9,253 nucleotides of DNA from Armatimonadota bacterium (GCA_012841485.1 DUUU01000573.1:1-9253), one strand, 5' to 3'; shown: positions 1 through 9,253, counted from the stretch's first letter. Translations and numbers: made by a program. The notes: generated by a model from the sequence alone, not told the origin.

Positions 1-39
1 GGCCGGCTTCTTTCTCAAGAGGGTGGTGGAACCGCCTGC

Positions 40-66
40 CAGGGAAAGGGCAGCGTGTTTTCCCTG
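40..66 (-). terminator. Possible hairpin downstream of argS
   Basis: An 8-bp perfect inverted repeat (CAGGGAAA and TTTCCCTG, arms at 40-47 and 59-66, loop of 11 bases) lies 11 bases past the argS stop codon. In the argS transcript no run of U follows the hairpin, so it does not match a canonical intrinsic terminator. It could be a weak terminator or a 3'-end stabilising hairpin. The remainder of 1-77 shows no gene. Confidence 0.3.
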
Positions 67-77
67 ATGGGCCGCCG

Positions 78-1844
78 CTACATCTGCTCCAGCACCTCGA
101 TGCCGAGGAGATGGAGGCCCAGATGGAGGACGCGCGCCGTCAGGTCGCAGAGGCGCAGGCGGCTGAGGCGAACGCTCTCCGGCTCCGCGTCGATGATGCG
201 CACGCCGTGCTCTCGGTCGTAGAAGGTGCTGAACGCCCGGCTCAGGCCATACAGGTAGTCCGTCAGGAGATGCGGGCGCAAATCGGCGGAAACCTGCTGC
301 AGCACGTGCGAGAAGCGGAGGAGCTCCTTAGCAAGGGCGATCTCGGATTCGTGCTCTAGCACCAGGGGCAGATCCGCCGGGAGCGCCTCGAACTCTACGC
401 CGGCGCGCCGGCCAATGCTGCGCACTCGGGCATAGGCATACAGCATATAGGGCGCCGTGTTGCCATCCATCGCCAGCATCGTGTCCCAATCGAAGACGTA
501 ATCGCTGGTCAGGTTGTGGCTCAGGTCAGCATACTTCACCGCGCCCAGGCCCACGACTCGCGCGATCTCTGCCTTTGCCTCGGCGCTCATCTCGCTCCGG
601 CGCTCATCCTCGGCATCAATCACGGCCGCGGCGCGTGAGACGGCCTCGTCCAGGAGGTCCTTCAGCTTCACCGTGCCCCCCTCGCGCGTCTTGAAGGGGC
701 GCCGGTCGGGGCCGAGAACCATTCCGAAGCCGACGTGATCGAGCTGCACCTCGTCGGGCACCCAACCGATGGCGCGCGCCGCCGCGAAGAACATCTCGAA
801 GTGCTGTCGCTGGCGGATATCGGTGACGTAGATCACCCGCTGGGCCTTCTCTTCCTCGACGCGGTGGCGCAGCGCCGCGAGGTCAGTGGTCTCGTAGTTG
901 TATCCCCCGTCCGACTTCCGGATGATGAGCGGCAGCGGGCCGCCTTCTCGATTGGTGAACCCCGGGAGGAAGACGCACACGGCGCCTTCGGCCTCCACTG
1001 CCAGGCCGCGCTCCTGGAACTCGGCCACCACTTGGGGCAGCATCGGGTTGTAGAAGCTCTCGCCGCGATCCACCAGCCGGATGCCAAGGCGCTCATAAAT
1101 CTCGTGGGCATGGCGCAGCGACTCGGTGCAGAAGACCTCCCACAGCCGGCGGGCGACGGGATCCCCCGACTGAAGGTCCACGACGGCGCGGCGGGCCGCG
1201 TCGGCAAACTCCGAATCGGTATCAAACCGCGCCTTGGCCTCGCGATAGAAGCTCTCCAGGTCATCGATGTGGAAACGCTCGGGGTGCTCCAAAACGTCCG
1301 GCTGAGTCTCGCGCACGTGCTGGATCAGCATGCCAAACTGGGTGCCCCAGTCGCCGACGTGGTTGAGTCGCAGGACGTCGTGGCCCTCGAACTCCAGGAG
1401 GCGCGCGATCGCGTCGCCGATGATCGTGGAGCGCAGGTGCCCGACGTGCATCTCCTTCGCCAGGTTCGGGCTGGAGAAATCGACGACGATCCGCTGTGGA
1501 TTCGCCACCGGTGGCATCCCCAGGCGCGCGTCGGCCTGAATCGCCTCCAGCTCCGCGGCCAGGAAAGAGGGCCGGATGCGGAAGTTGATGAAACCGGGTC
1601 CGGCAATTGAGGGCGGCTCGCTGAGCTCACCGACCTCCATCGCCGCGACCAGCTCGGCGGCGATCTCGCGGGGCTTCTTGCCAAGGCGCTTCGCCAGGCC
1701 CATCGCCACGTTCGATTGGTAATCGCCGAACTGCGGATCCTGGGTCTGGCGGACAAGCGGGTCTACCTCGGCGCCGTCGGGGCCGAGAAGATGGATCAGG
1801 GCTCGCCTGACAATCGCTTCGATGCGTTCGGGAATACTCTTCAT
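78..1844 (-). CDS. argS: Arginyl-tRNA synthetase (class I)
   Basis: Cytoplasmic enzyme that charges tRNA-Arg with arginine using ATP. The 588-residue product is normal for ArgS. It has the N-terminal Add-1 tRNA-binding domain (about 1-110, including the FGDYQSN and GPGFINF stretches). The Rossmann catalytic core carries the HIGH motif as HVGH (133-136), inside SPNLAKEMHVGHLRSTIIGD, followed by LNHVGDWGTQFGML. The usual degenerate replacement for KMSK is FKTREGGTVKL (384-394). A helical anticodon-binding domain occupies about 460-588, and the C-terminus ends in LGIEVLEQM, as is usual for the family. I chose ATG 1844 because the protein then begins MKSIPERIEAIVRRAL, a typical ArgS start. An in-frame ATG six codons upstream (1862) lies above the predicted promoter -10 box and would give an unlikely MCYTKG extension. 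The gene stands alone and is divergent from the secreted-protein gene. No frameshift or missing motif is seen. Confidence 0.98.
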   Translation of the reverse strand: MKSIPERIEAIVRRALIHLLGPDGAEVDPLVRQTQDPQFGDYQSNVAMGLAKRLGKKPREIAAELVAAMEVGELSEPPSIAGPGFINFRIRPSFLAAELEAIQADARLGMPPVANPQRIVVDFSSPNLAKEMHVGHLRSTIIGDAIARLLEFEGHDVLRLNHVGDWGTQFGMLIQHVRETQPDVLEHPERFHIDDLESFYREAKARFDTDSEFADAARRAVVDLQSGDPVARRLWEVFCTESLRHAHEIYERLGIRLVDRGESFYNPMLPQVVAEFQERGLAVEAEGAVCVFLPGFTNREGGPLPLIIRKSDGGYNYETTDLAALRHRVEEEKAQRVIYVTDIRQRQHFEMFFAAARAIGWVPDEVQLDHVGFGMVLGPDRRPFKTREGGTVKLKDLLDEAVSRAAAVIDAEDERRSEMSAEAKAEIARVVGLGAVKYADLSHNLTSDYVFDWDTMLAMDGNTAPYMLYAYARVRSIGRRAGVEFEALPADLPLVLEHESEIALAKELLRFSHVLQQVSADLRPHLLTDYLYGLSRAFSTFYDREHGVRIIDAEPESVRLSRLRLCDLTARVLHLGLHLLGIEVLEQM

Positions 1845-1850
1845 GCCTTT

Positions 1851-1859
1851 AGTATAGCA
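1851..1859 (-). promoter_or_regulatory. Extended -10 promoter element of argS
   Basis: Read on the minus strand, the sequence is TGCTATACT. This is a TGn extension plus a -10 hexamer matching TATAAT at five of six positions. No good -35 hexamer is present at 16-18 bp, which is common when the extended -10 is used. A start seven bases below the hexamer falls on the A of the argS ATG at 1844, so the transcript would be leaderless or nearly so. The AAAGG just before the ATG would then lie outside the RNA. Confidence 0.6.
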
Positions 1860-2201
1860 CATTTTGAGGCGGTCGTGGCCGGTTCGCCGCGCCCTATCCA
1901 GCCGCTTGCGACCTACGTCATGGCAGGAGTTCCATTTCGGGAAGGGGTAAGATCATAGCGCGTGCTGTTCCAGGCGACTGCCGTGGCAACGTTTGTCCTA
2001 TCGGATTTGTGGCTAAAGTGAGCGTGCGCAAGCGATTGCGCGCAGGAGGCATGGTGGCCGGACACGCGAGCGCGACCGGCGCCGGCGTCCGGCATTGGGG
2101 ATGCTATCGTGAATTCTCTATCCTATGCGAGTCACCGTCTGGCGCGAGCGGCCTTCTTGTGCGCCCGGCAACACCGGAGCTGTGCCGGCGGGCGGGATTC
2201 C
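1860..2201. other. Divergent intergenic region, argS / secreted protein
   Basis: About 340 bases with no convincing gene. Translations here read like random GC-rich sequence. Candidate plus-strand promoter elements are weak. One is TTGTCC (1993-1998) with TAAAGT (2014-2019), at a short 15-bp spacing. Another is an extended -10-like TGCTATCGT (2102-2110) without a clear -35; it would start transcription about 85 bases above ATG 2202. A perfect 10-bp palindrome CCGGCGCCGG sits at 2076-2085. An in-frame GTG at 2109 could extend the downstream gene by 31 codons. Confidence 0.5.
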
Positions 2202-5200
2202 ATGGGTCCCTATTGGATACCCTTGTTCGTCTTGCTGGGGCTCGCGCACCTGATGGCACTCTTGCCGGCGCGCGCGCAAGCCGCTCCGGCAAAGCCGAGT
2301 TTCCTGGAAGAGGAGTGCCCCGAGGAGTTCAGCCTCCTGGGGCAGGTGCGCGGCCTGCATGGCAAACGGAGCGCCACGCTCTTCTTCAACTATACCGACG
2401 CAGCACATACCCTCGCGGTGCAGTTCTCTCGCAACCAGGCGGTCGTCGTGCGCCGGAATGGCAACGCCGCGCAGCGCCTGGCCTCGGTGGCCCTCCCGGC
2501 GGGCAGGCAAGACTCCGTGGAGTTCGCCGTGAAGCGCCGCCGCTGGCGGATCACGCTGATCTGTAACGACCGCGTGGTGGCCCAGTGCTATGATGACTCC
2601 CTCACCGGAGGGCGCACGGGTTGGCAGGCGGATTCGGGAGTCGCCGTAGACCTGCGCCTGCAAGCGACAGAGCCGGTCCAGTTCGCCGACGACTTCACGC
2701 GCGGCCCAGGCGAGGCCGGGCAGTGGGAGCTTCTCGCGGGCACGGGGCAGGTGGCCGAGGTGGCGATTGCCAGGCACGGGAAGGATGTGGGCCGCTACAG
2801 CAGCAACGCCTTCTCCTGGACCGCGAGCGCGCGGCCTATCGCCATGTCGGTGGCCGGCTACTGGTTCTGGGATAACTACGCGGTGGATGTCTCCGTGAAG
2901 CCGGAGGGCCGTGGCGCCGTGGGCATCGCGGCCTACCTGAAAGATGCCGACAACTTCATCCTCTTCCGCTGGACGGCGGCCACCGAGGGCCGGCCAGATT
3001 CCGGCGCCCGCGAGATCCTTCGCGTGGAGGGCGGAAAGCCGAAGCTCCTGGCCTCTCGGCCGGGGGGCTTCCAGCCGCGGCAGTGGTACCGGCTGCGCTT
3101 CATCGCTTGCGAGGGCGTCTTTACCGCTTCGATCGACGGCGAGGAGGTGTGTCGCGTTCGCGACGCCGCCTTCGGCCACGGCCGGGTCGGCCTCTACGCC
3201 CGAGACACCGACCGCGTCGTGTTTGACGACGTGCGCGTGGTTGCCACCGACGCCTTCTCGGATCCGTTCGACGCCCATGAACCGGGCAAGTGGCAAAACT
3301 CCCGGATGGCGTGGAAGGCAGACACGCGCGGGCGCGCGCGCGTCTCTGGTGCGGGCGAGGGTATCTCGATCACGGGCCGGCCCGATTGGGACGGCTACGC
3401 CTTCGGCGCGGATGTGATCCCCGGGAAGGCGCAAGCGGTGGGGCTGGTCTTCGCCTACCGCGGCCCGGGAGAGTATGCTCTCTTCCGGGTGCCCGCCAGC
3501 GGCAAGGGTCAGGCGGCGCTGCTTCGCGTGCGGGGTGGCAAGCCGGCGGTGGTGGCCGAGTCGACGACTGCCGTGGCGGCGCCGCGCCGGAGCCGCCTGA
3601 AGCTGGAGCTGTGCGACGGCCAGGCGACCGGGTTCATCGATAACCAGCCGGTGGTGGCAGGCGTCGATGCGACCTTCCGAGAGGGAAGGGCCGGCTTCTA
3701 TGCGCGCGGCCCAGCGGGGGCGCGCTTCGAGAAGCCGGTCGTGTGGTTCCCCGTGCCCGAGGGGGATGCGCCCCGCATCGACGCGCAGTTCGCGCGGGAG
3801 CAGACGATGGCAGGGTGGGCCAGCGCCGCCGCCTCTTGGAGCCGTGATATCGGCGGATCGGGACTCTTCTGGCATACCGGCTTCTTCCCGGGAGATGTCT
3901 CGGTCACCTGGGATCTGCCGGGCGGGAACGCACCCCTCGATCTGACGCTCGCCCTGAACGCGGATGGTTCCAGGGCCGAGACGGGCTATCAGGCCCTCCT
4001 GAGCGTATCCGCCCAGGGCGAGGCGCGCCTGGAGCTGAAGCGCCAGGGGCAGAGCGTGGCCGCGCAGTCCGGCCGGTGGGAGCCGGGCAGCCAGTTGCGC
4101 GTGTGGCGCTCGGGGCACCTGATCGCGGCGGCTCTGGGCGATGCCGCTATGGCGCAGTATCAGGACCCGCAGCCTTTGGCGGGCGGACGAATCGGCCTTC
4201 AGTGCAGTCGGGAGGTCAACTTCGCGTCCGTCTATCTCTCAACCCCGCACGTGCTCGATTGCACCTTCAGCGGGCCGCCCACCGAGTGGTGGGCCCCCCG
4301 AGGCGAGTGGGATGTCGTGCAGCGCTGGCCATGTGACGAACGCTGGTCGTTCTTCGGCTCGCTGTGGGGCGAGACGCCGACGCTCTGGACAAAGCGCTCT
4401 TTTGAGGGCAACCTGGTCGCCGAAGCCTGGGTAGCGCTCCTGATGGATGCGCCCCAGGATCCGAAGGTGGGCTACTCCCATCCCAGTGACCTCCACCTCA
4501 CCCTCTGCGGGGATGGAAAGGATCTCTCCAGCGGCTACACCTATCAGTTCGCGGCGCTCAATAACAGCGTGACCCGGCTCCTCCGTCGGGAGCAGGTGGT
4601 CGCCGAGAACAGGCAGGTGCGCATGATCAACCCGACGCGCTCCAACCTGGCGTTCCAGCGGCACTGGTTCCATTTGCGTGTCGAGAAGGAGGGGGCACGC
4701 CTCCGCTGCTTGGTGGATGGAAAGCCGGCGTTCGACTATGCGGATCCGGATCCACTCCCCGGCGGTCAGGTGGCGCTTTGGACCTCGCGCAACGGTTTGA
4801 TGGTGGCGCGTGCCCGGATCTGGTATGAGAAGCCGGGCCGGCGGAACCCGCTAGCCGCCCTGCCCGTATCGCCTGCGCCAGCGGCCGATCCCTCCTGGAG
4901 CGTGACCGCGACCTCGCCGCCTGTGCTCGCCTGCCACTTCGAGCGCGACCTCGGCGGCTGGGTCGCCGAAGGGGGCGTGAACGGCCCCATCCTCTCCCTG
5001 GACCGAGATTCCCGGGCGGGAGGGAAGCAGAGCCTGCGGGTGACCAATCCGATCTCCGGCGGCAGCCTGGGCGCCCTATGCGGCGTGAGGCAGTTCGATG
5101 CCGTGAAGTTTCCGATACTGGAGTTCGACTATCGGATGGACCCGCGGGCGCGCGTCAACCTCTACCTCCGGGTGGGGCGGCAGGTGATGGTGCTCGGCCT

Positions 5201-5501
5201 GTCGGCAGCGCAAAACGCAGAGCCATCGCTGCCGTCGCTTGGCGCCGTCGAGGGCTTCGTCGCCGATGGGAAGTGGCACTCGGCGCGTATCGATCTCCTC
5301 GCCGCGCTCCGCCGCTTCTATCCCACGGCCACCACGATCCTCGTCGAGGACCTGGCGATCCGCAGCCCCGAGGTGGAGTACCTGCGCTCCGGCTTCGGCG
5401 GAAACACCTGGGGCACGAGCTACCACCTGGACAACTTCCGGCTGGTGGGCAGCCCGGAGACAAAGCCGGAGGATGCAAAAGCGGTGGTGATGAGAGAGTA
5501 G
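2202..5501 (+). CDS. Secreted protein with tandem LamG/DUF1080-like beta-sandwich modules
   Basis: Large exported protein (1099 residues) of unknown specific function. Residues 1-27 look like a signal peptide: a hydrophobic stretch from IPLFVLLG to MALLP, then ARAQA with possible AxA cleavage after residue 25 or 27. There is no lipobox cysteine, later membrane segment or C-terminal sorting signal, so it is probably periplasmic or released. The mature part divides into six beta-rich modules, about 33-158, 160-347, 350-517, 524-680, 684-876 and 906-1084, with a Pro/Ala-rich linker at 877-905. Modules 1-5 end in a related hairpin, a short D-G/N-D turn followed by G-R/Q-x-G/A-aromatic/L, for example GRVGLYAR (327-334), GRAGFYAR (495-502), GGRIGLQC (661-668) and GGQVALWT (854-861). 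Modules 2 and 3 also share RVEGGKP / RVRGGKP. This pattern fits concanavalin A-like lectin folds (LamG, DUF1080), suggesting glycan or surface binding. No catalytic domain is recognised. The ATG at 2202 sits just before the hydrophobic core. A GTG at 2109 is a possible longer start whose extra residues include arginines that M2202 lacks in its n-region. Confidence 0.8.
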   Translation: MGPYWIPLFVLLGLAHLMALLPARAQAAPAKPSFLEEECPEEFSLLGQVRGLHGKRSATLFFNYTDAAHTLAVQFSRNQAVVVRRNGNAAQRLASVALPAGRQDSVEFAVKRRRWRITLICNDRVVAQCYDDSLTGGRTGWQADSGVAVDLRLQATEPVQFADDFTRGPGEAGQWELLAGTGQVAEVAIARHGKDVGRYSSNAFSWTASARPIAMSVAGYWFWDNYAVDVSVKPEGRGAVGIAAYLKDADNFILFRWTAATEGRPDSGAREILRVEGGKPKLLASRPGGFQPRQWYRLRFIACEGVFTASIDGEEVCRVRDAAFGHGRVGLYARDTDRVVFDDVRVVATDAFSDPFDAHEPGKWQNSRMAWKADTRGRARVSGAGEGISITGRPDWDGYAFGADVIPGKAQAVGLVFAYRGPGEYALFRVPASGKGQAALLRVRGGKPAVVAESTTAVAAPRRSRLKLELCDGQATGFIDNQPVVAGVDATFREGRAGFYARGPAGARFEKPVVWFPVPEGDAPRIDAQFAREQTMAGWASAAASWSRDIGGSGLFWHTGFFPGDVSVTWDLPGGNAPLDLTLALNADGSRAETGYQALLSVSAQGEARLELKRQGQSVAAQSGRWEPGSQLRVWRSGHLIAAALGDAAMAQYQDPQPLAGGRIGLQCSREVNFASVYLSTPHVLDCTFSGPPTEWWAPRGEWDVVQRWPCDERWSFFGSLWGETPTLWTKRSFEGNLVAEAWVALLMDAPQDPKVGYSHPSDLHLTLCGDGKDLSSGYTYQFAALNNSVTRLLRREQVVAENRQVRMINPTRSNLAFQRHWFHLRVEKEGARLRCLVDGKPAFDYADPDPLPGGQVALWTSRNGLMVARARIWYEKPGRRNPLAALPVSPAPAADPSWSVTATSPPVLACHFERDLGGWVAEGGVNGPILSLDRDSRAGGKQSLRVTNPISGGSLGALCGVRQFDAVKFPILEFDYRMDPRARVNLYLRVGRQVMVLGLSAAQNAEPSLPSLGAVEGFVADGKWHSARIDLLAALRRFYPTATTILVEDLAIRSPEVEYLRSGFGGNTWGTSYHLDNFRLVGSPETKPEDAKAVVMRE

Positions 5502-5505
5502 CCGC

Positions 5506-5524
5506 GCGCCGGTCTGGCCGGCGC
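5506..5524. terminator. Hairpin between convergent genes
   Basis: A perfect 7-bp GC-rich stem (GCGCCGG / CCGGCGC) with a 5-base loop fills most of the 28-bp gap between the secreted-protein stop (5501) and the pgl stop (5530). On the plus strand it is followed by CTGATTT, a poor U-tract, and on the minus strand by no U-tract. Its position suggests a bidirectional terminator or transcript-end barrier. It is not a canonical intrinsic terminator. Confidence 0.5.
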
Positions 5525-5529
5525 CTGAT

Positions 5530-6285
5530 TTACGGCAGCGTGTCGCTGGTGAAGTAGAGGAGCGAGGCCGCGGCCGCGTCGACCATCCAGGTGAGGCTGC
5601 AGGACGCCGGCTCGATGATCTGCGCCGGCAGCCGCCCGGGCTCGCGCGGGCCGTGGAGCACCTCCCGCAGGCGCTCCGCCTTCGCGGCGCCGGTCACCAG
5701 AAACACCACGTGAGCCGCGGCGTTGATTGCCGGGGGCGTGAGCGTCACCCGCCAGGGGCTTGGCTTCCTGGTCTCGACGGCCATGGCCCACTGGTGGCGC
5801 TCGTGCAGCGCGGGGCTTGCGGGGAAGAGCGAGGCCGTGTGTCCATCCTCGCCCATGCCCAGGAGGACCAGGTCGAACCGGGGGAGCGGTTCCGGGGCGA
5901 AGAACGCACGCAGCTCGCGCTCGTACTCGGCCGCGGCCTCCGGGGGCGGCATCTCGCCCCGGATGCGATGGATGTTCTCCGCCGGAATCGCCGCGTGGCG
6001 CAGCCAAACATCCCACACCATGCGGTAGTTGCTCTCAGGGTGGTCCGTGGGCACACACCGCTCATCACCCCAGAAAAGGTGAACCCGCGACCAATCCACG
6101 CGGCCAGCCACTTCTGGCCGGGCCAGCCGGGCATACAGTGCCCGTGGCGTTGCGCCGCCGGAGAGCACCAGGCAAAACCGCTCGCACTGTGCCAGGGCGT
6201 CGCTTGCCAGCGCGATCAGGTGTTCAGCAGCCGCCTCCGCGACGGCCGCCGCATCGGGATACAGGCGAACATCTCGCGGTTCCAT
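5530..6285 (-). CDS. pgl: 6-phosphogluconolactonase (DevB type)
   Basis: Hydrolyses 6-phospho-D-glucono-1,5-lactone to 6-phosphogluconate, the second step of the oxidative pentose phosphate pathway, in the cytoplasm. The 251-residue product has the usual length of the glucosamine/galactosamine-6-phosphate isomerase-like family and its hallmark motifs: LSGGATP (41-47), WGDERCVP (72-79) followed by DHPESNY, GMGEDGHTASLFP (143-155), RVTLTPPAIN (179-188) and VTGAAKAE (197-204). The active-site GEDGH with its histidine is intact. ATG 6285 is chosen because an AGGAGGAGG sequence lies immediately upstream. A TTG nine codons further up (6312) would bury that site inside the gene. It is the last gene of the gnd-zwf-pgl operon, 48 bases after the zwf stop. 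The strong ribosome binding site suits independent initiation within the polycistronic message. Confidence 0.97.
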   Translation of the reverse strand: MEPRDVRLYPDAAAVAEAAAEHLIALASDALAQCERFCLVLSGGATPRALYARLARPEVAGRVDWSRVHLFWGDERCVPTDHPESNYRMVWDVWLRHAAIPAENIHRIRGEMPPPEAAAEYERELRAFFAPEPLPRFDLVLLGMGEDGHTASLFPASPALHERHQWAMAVETRKPSPWRVTLTPPAINAAAHVVFLVTGAAKAERLREVLHGPREPGRLPAQIIEPASCSLTWMVDAAAASLLYFTSDTLP

Positions 6286-6286
6286 G

Positions 6287-6295
6287 CCTCCTCCT
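6287..6295 (-). promoter_or_regulatory. Strong ribosome binding site of pgl
   Basis: On the minus strand AGGAGGAGG is followed by C and then ATG at 6285. It contains a full AGGAGG at a workable spacing and decides the start in favour of ATG 6285 over the upstream TTG at 6312. Confidence 0.8.
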
Positions 6296-6333
6296 GCCGA
6301 TGAGCCGTTCAAAGGCCAGCAGATGGCGCGGTT

Positions 6334-7803
<1,470 letters not shown>

Positions 7804-7809
7804 GGATCG

Positions 7810-7815
7810 CCCTCC

Positions 7816-7817
<2 letters not shown>
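7810..7817 (-). promoter_or_regulatory. zwf ribosome binding site overlapping gnd stop
   Basis: The minus strand reads GAGGAGGG with six bases to ATG 7803. Its first two bases are part of the gnd TGA stop (7816-7818). Ribosomes terminating on gnd would sit on the zwf start region, which suggests translational coupling of the two dehydrogenases. Confidence 0.75.
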
Positions 7818-8724
<907 letters not shown>

Positions 8725-8769
8725 CGTTCACCTCGCTCTTTCTGCAAACGTCCAGAAGCCCGATGCCTC

Positions 8770-8799
8770 AGTATACCACAGCCGCGGCCCGCTCGTCAC
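8770..8799 (-). promoter_or_regulatory. Promoter of the gnd-zwf-pgl operon
   Basis: On the minus strand, GTGACG (8794-8799, four of six matches to TTGACA) is followed 18 bp later by TATACT (8770-8775, five of six matches). A TGG directly before the hexamer gives an extended -10 TGGTATACT. Transcription would start near 8763, leaving a leader of about 40 bases before ATG 8724. It is the best sigma-70-like promoter in the window. Confidence 0.65.
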
Positions 8800-8882
8800 G
8801 CCGCCGTTCCGCGGACGTGCGCCCGGCTCGGGCAGGCTCCAGAAAGGATGGGGTGGCCTCGAAAGGGAACCCTTCACACGGC

Positions 8883-8901
8883 GGATGCATCCATAGTATG
8901 G
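8883..8901. repeat. Two overlapping small palindromes
   Basis: GGATGCATCC (8883-8892) is a perfect 10-bp palindrome and shares two bases with CCATA-G-TATGG (8891-8901), an 11-bp inverted repeat. Allowing a 2-base bulge, the second extends outward by ATGC / GCAT. The position between divergent genes suggests an operator, but chance occurrence is possible. Confidence 0.3.
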
Positions 8902-8984
8902 GCATGAAGTGCGGCGTGCGCGCTGATGCCCGTTCAGCGGCTCTTGCCGTTTCACTTTGAATACCAGAGATTTGCGGATCGCTC

Positions 8985-9253
8985 ATGGTTGTCGATATTC
9001 ATACTCACGCGTTTCCCAACGACCTTGCCCCGCGTGCCGTGAAAAAGCTCTCCGAAGTGGCGCGGATCCCAGCGCGCACCGATGGCACCTGCGAAGGCCT
9101 GCGTACCTCGATGCTCCGGGCCGGCGTGGATCTCTCCGTGATTATGCCGATTGCCACCAAGCCCTCCCAGGTGCGCACGATCAACGCCTGGGCGGTGGAG
9201 GTCAATGCCACCTATGAGGATCTCCTCTCCTTTGGGACGCTTCACCCGCTCCA
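8985..9253 (+). CDS. Amidohydrolase-family (TIM-barrel metal hydrolase) protein, 5' part
   Basis: Partial gene: 89 codons run open to the right edge of the window. It begins MVVDIHTHAFPNDLAP, where DIHTH (4-8) is the HxH metal-binding motif on the first barrel strand of amidohydrolases (Amidohydro_2-like). Later come GLRTSMLRAGVDLSVIMPIA (about 37-57), a typical second strand of the barrel, then KPSQVRTIN (59-67) and FGTLHPL near the cut end. These features fit a cytoplasmic metal-dependent hydrolase or decarboxylase of the aminocarboxymuconate-semialdehyde decarboxylase-like group. The substrate cannot be told from this part. ATG 8985 is chosen because the motif begins right after it and earlier in-frame codons do not resemble the family. 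The ribosome binding site is weak (GCGGAT-like). The gene is divergent from gnd. Confidence 0.85.
   Translation, partial: MVVDIHTHAFPNDLAPRAVKKLSEVARIPARTDGTCEGLRTSMLRAGVDLSVIMPIATKPSQVRTINAWAVEVNATYEDLLSFGTLHPL

Larger units (their letters stand above)
8725..8984. other. Divergent intergenic region, gnd / amidohydrolase
   Basis: 260 bases without a gene. The left part holds the gnd leader and promoter. The right part holds small symmetric elements: AAGGG-AA-CCCTT (8863-8874), the perfect palindrome GGATGCATCC (8883-8892), the overlapping CCATA-G-TATGG (8891-8901) and a 6-bp hairpin CGCTGA / TCAGCG (8921-8939). A possible plus-strand promoter is TTCACA (8873-8878) with an imperfect -10 near 8894-8902. 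It would place the palindromes within or next to the spacer. No clear terminator is expected here, since both neighbours start outward. Confidence 0.5.

Noticed and set aside
735..1610. A 291-codon open frame on the plus strand inside argS
   Set aside because: It is antisense to the catalytic core of ArgS, has low-complexity composition and no ribosome binding site or family resemblance.
1845..1900. A T-box or other leader riboswitch for argS
   Set aside because: The promoter lies directly at the start codon, leaving no leader RNA, and no T-box specifier or antiterminator sequence is seen.
2009..2566. A 185-codon open frame overlapping the start of the secreted-protein gene
   Set aside because: It is in another frame of the same strand, Arg/Gly/Ala-rich, and conflicts with the signal peptide and module 1.
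2118..4118. A 666-codon open frame on the minus strand opposite the secreted-protein gene
   Set aside because: Its translation is rich in Arg, Ala, Gly and His with no recognisable family or signal. Long antisense frames are expected opposite high-GC genes, and the plus-strand protein has a clear repeated domain pattern.

Overview
The window is bacterial DNA with a high GC content, about two thirds by eye. It uses the standard code and is densely packed with long genes. I see no rRNA, tRNA, CRISPR array, insertion sequence, integrase or phage gene. The taxon cannot be fixed from this window. The combination of a large secreted protein built from lectin-like beta-sandwich modules, a short-form 6-phosphogluconate dehydrogenase and high GC would suit an environmental lineage such as Armatimonadota, Planctomycetota or Chloroflexota, but that is a guess.

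Layout from left to right. (1) At 78-1844 on the minus strand is argS, a complete arginyl-tRNA synthetase. Its extended -10 box lies so close that the predicted transcript begins at the start codon. (2) A divergent intergenic region of about 350 bp follows. (3) At 2202-5501 on the plus strand is a 1099-residue exported protein with a signal peptide, six tandem beta-sandwich modules of the LamG/DUF1080 (concanavalin A-like) type and no recognisable catalytic domain. (4) A 28-bp convergent gap holds a perfect GC-rich hairpin. (5) At 5530-8724 on the minus strand is a three-gene operon transcribed gnd -> zwf -> pgl. It encodes the whole oxidative branch of the pentose phosphate pathway. (6) A second divergent intergenic region of 260 bp carries a good gnd promoter and several small palindromes. 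(7) From 8985 to the right edge on the plus strand is the 5' part of an amidohydrolase-family gene, cut by the window end.

The operon genes work together. Zwf oxidises glucose 6-phosphate to the lactone with reduction of NADP+, Pgl hydrolyses the lactone, and Gnd decarboxylates 6-phosphogluconate to ribulose 5-phosphate with a second reduced cofactor. The gnd stop codon overlaps the zwf ribosome binding site, which suggests coupled translation. argS, the secreted protein and the amidohydrolase have no evident functional link to the operon.

Most of the window is ordinary housekeeping sequence. The points most worth a second look are the six-module exported protein of unknown function, the predicted leaderless argS transcript, the shared TGnTATACT promoter element at argS and gnd, and an NADP-type fingerprint in a short-form Gnd. 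I did not find a convincing previously undescribed system.
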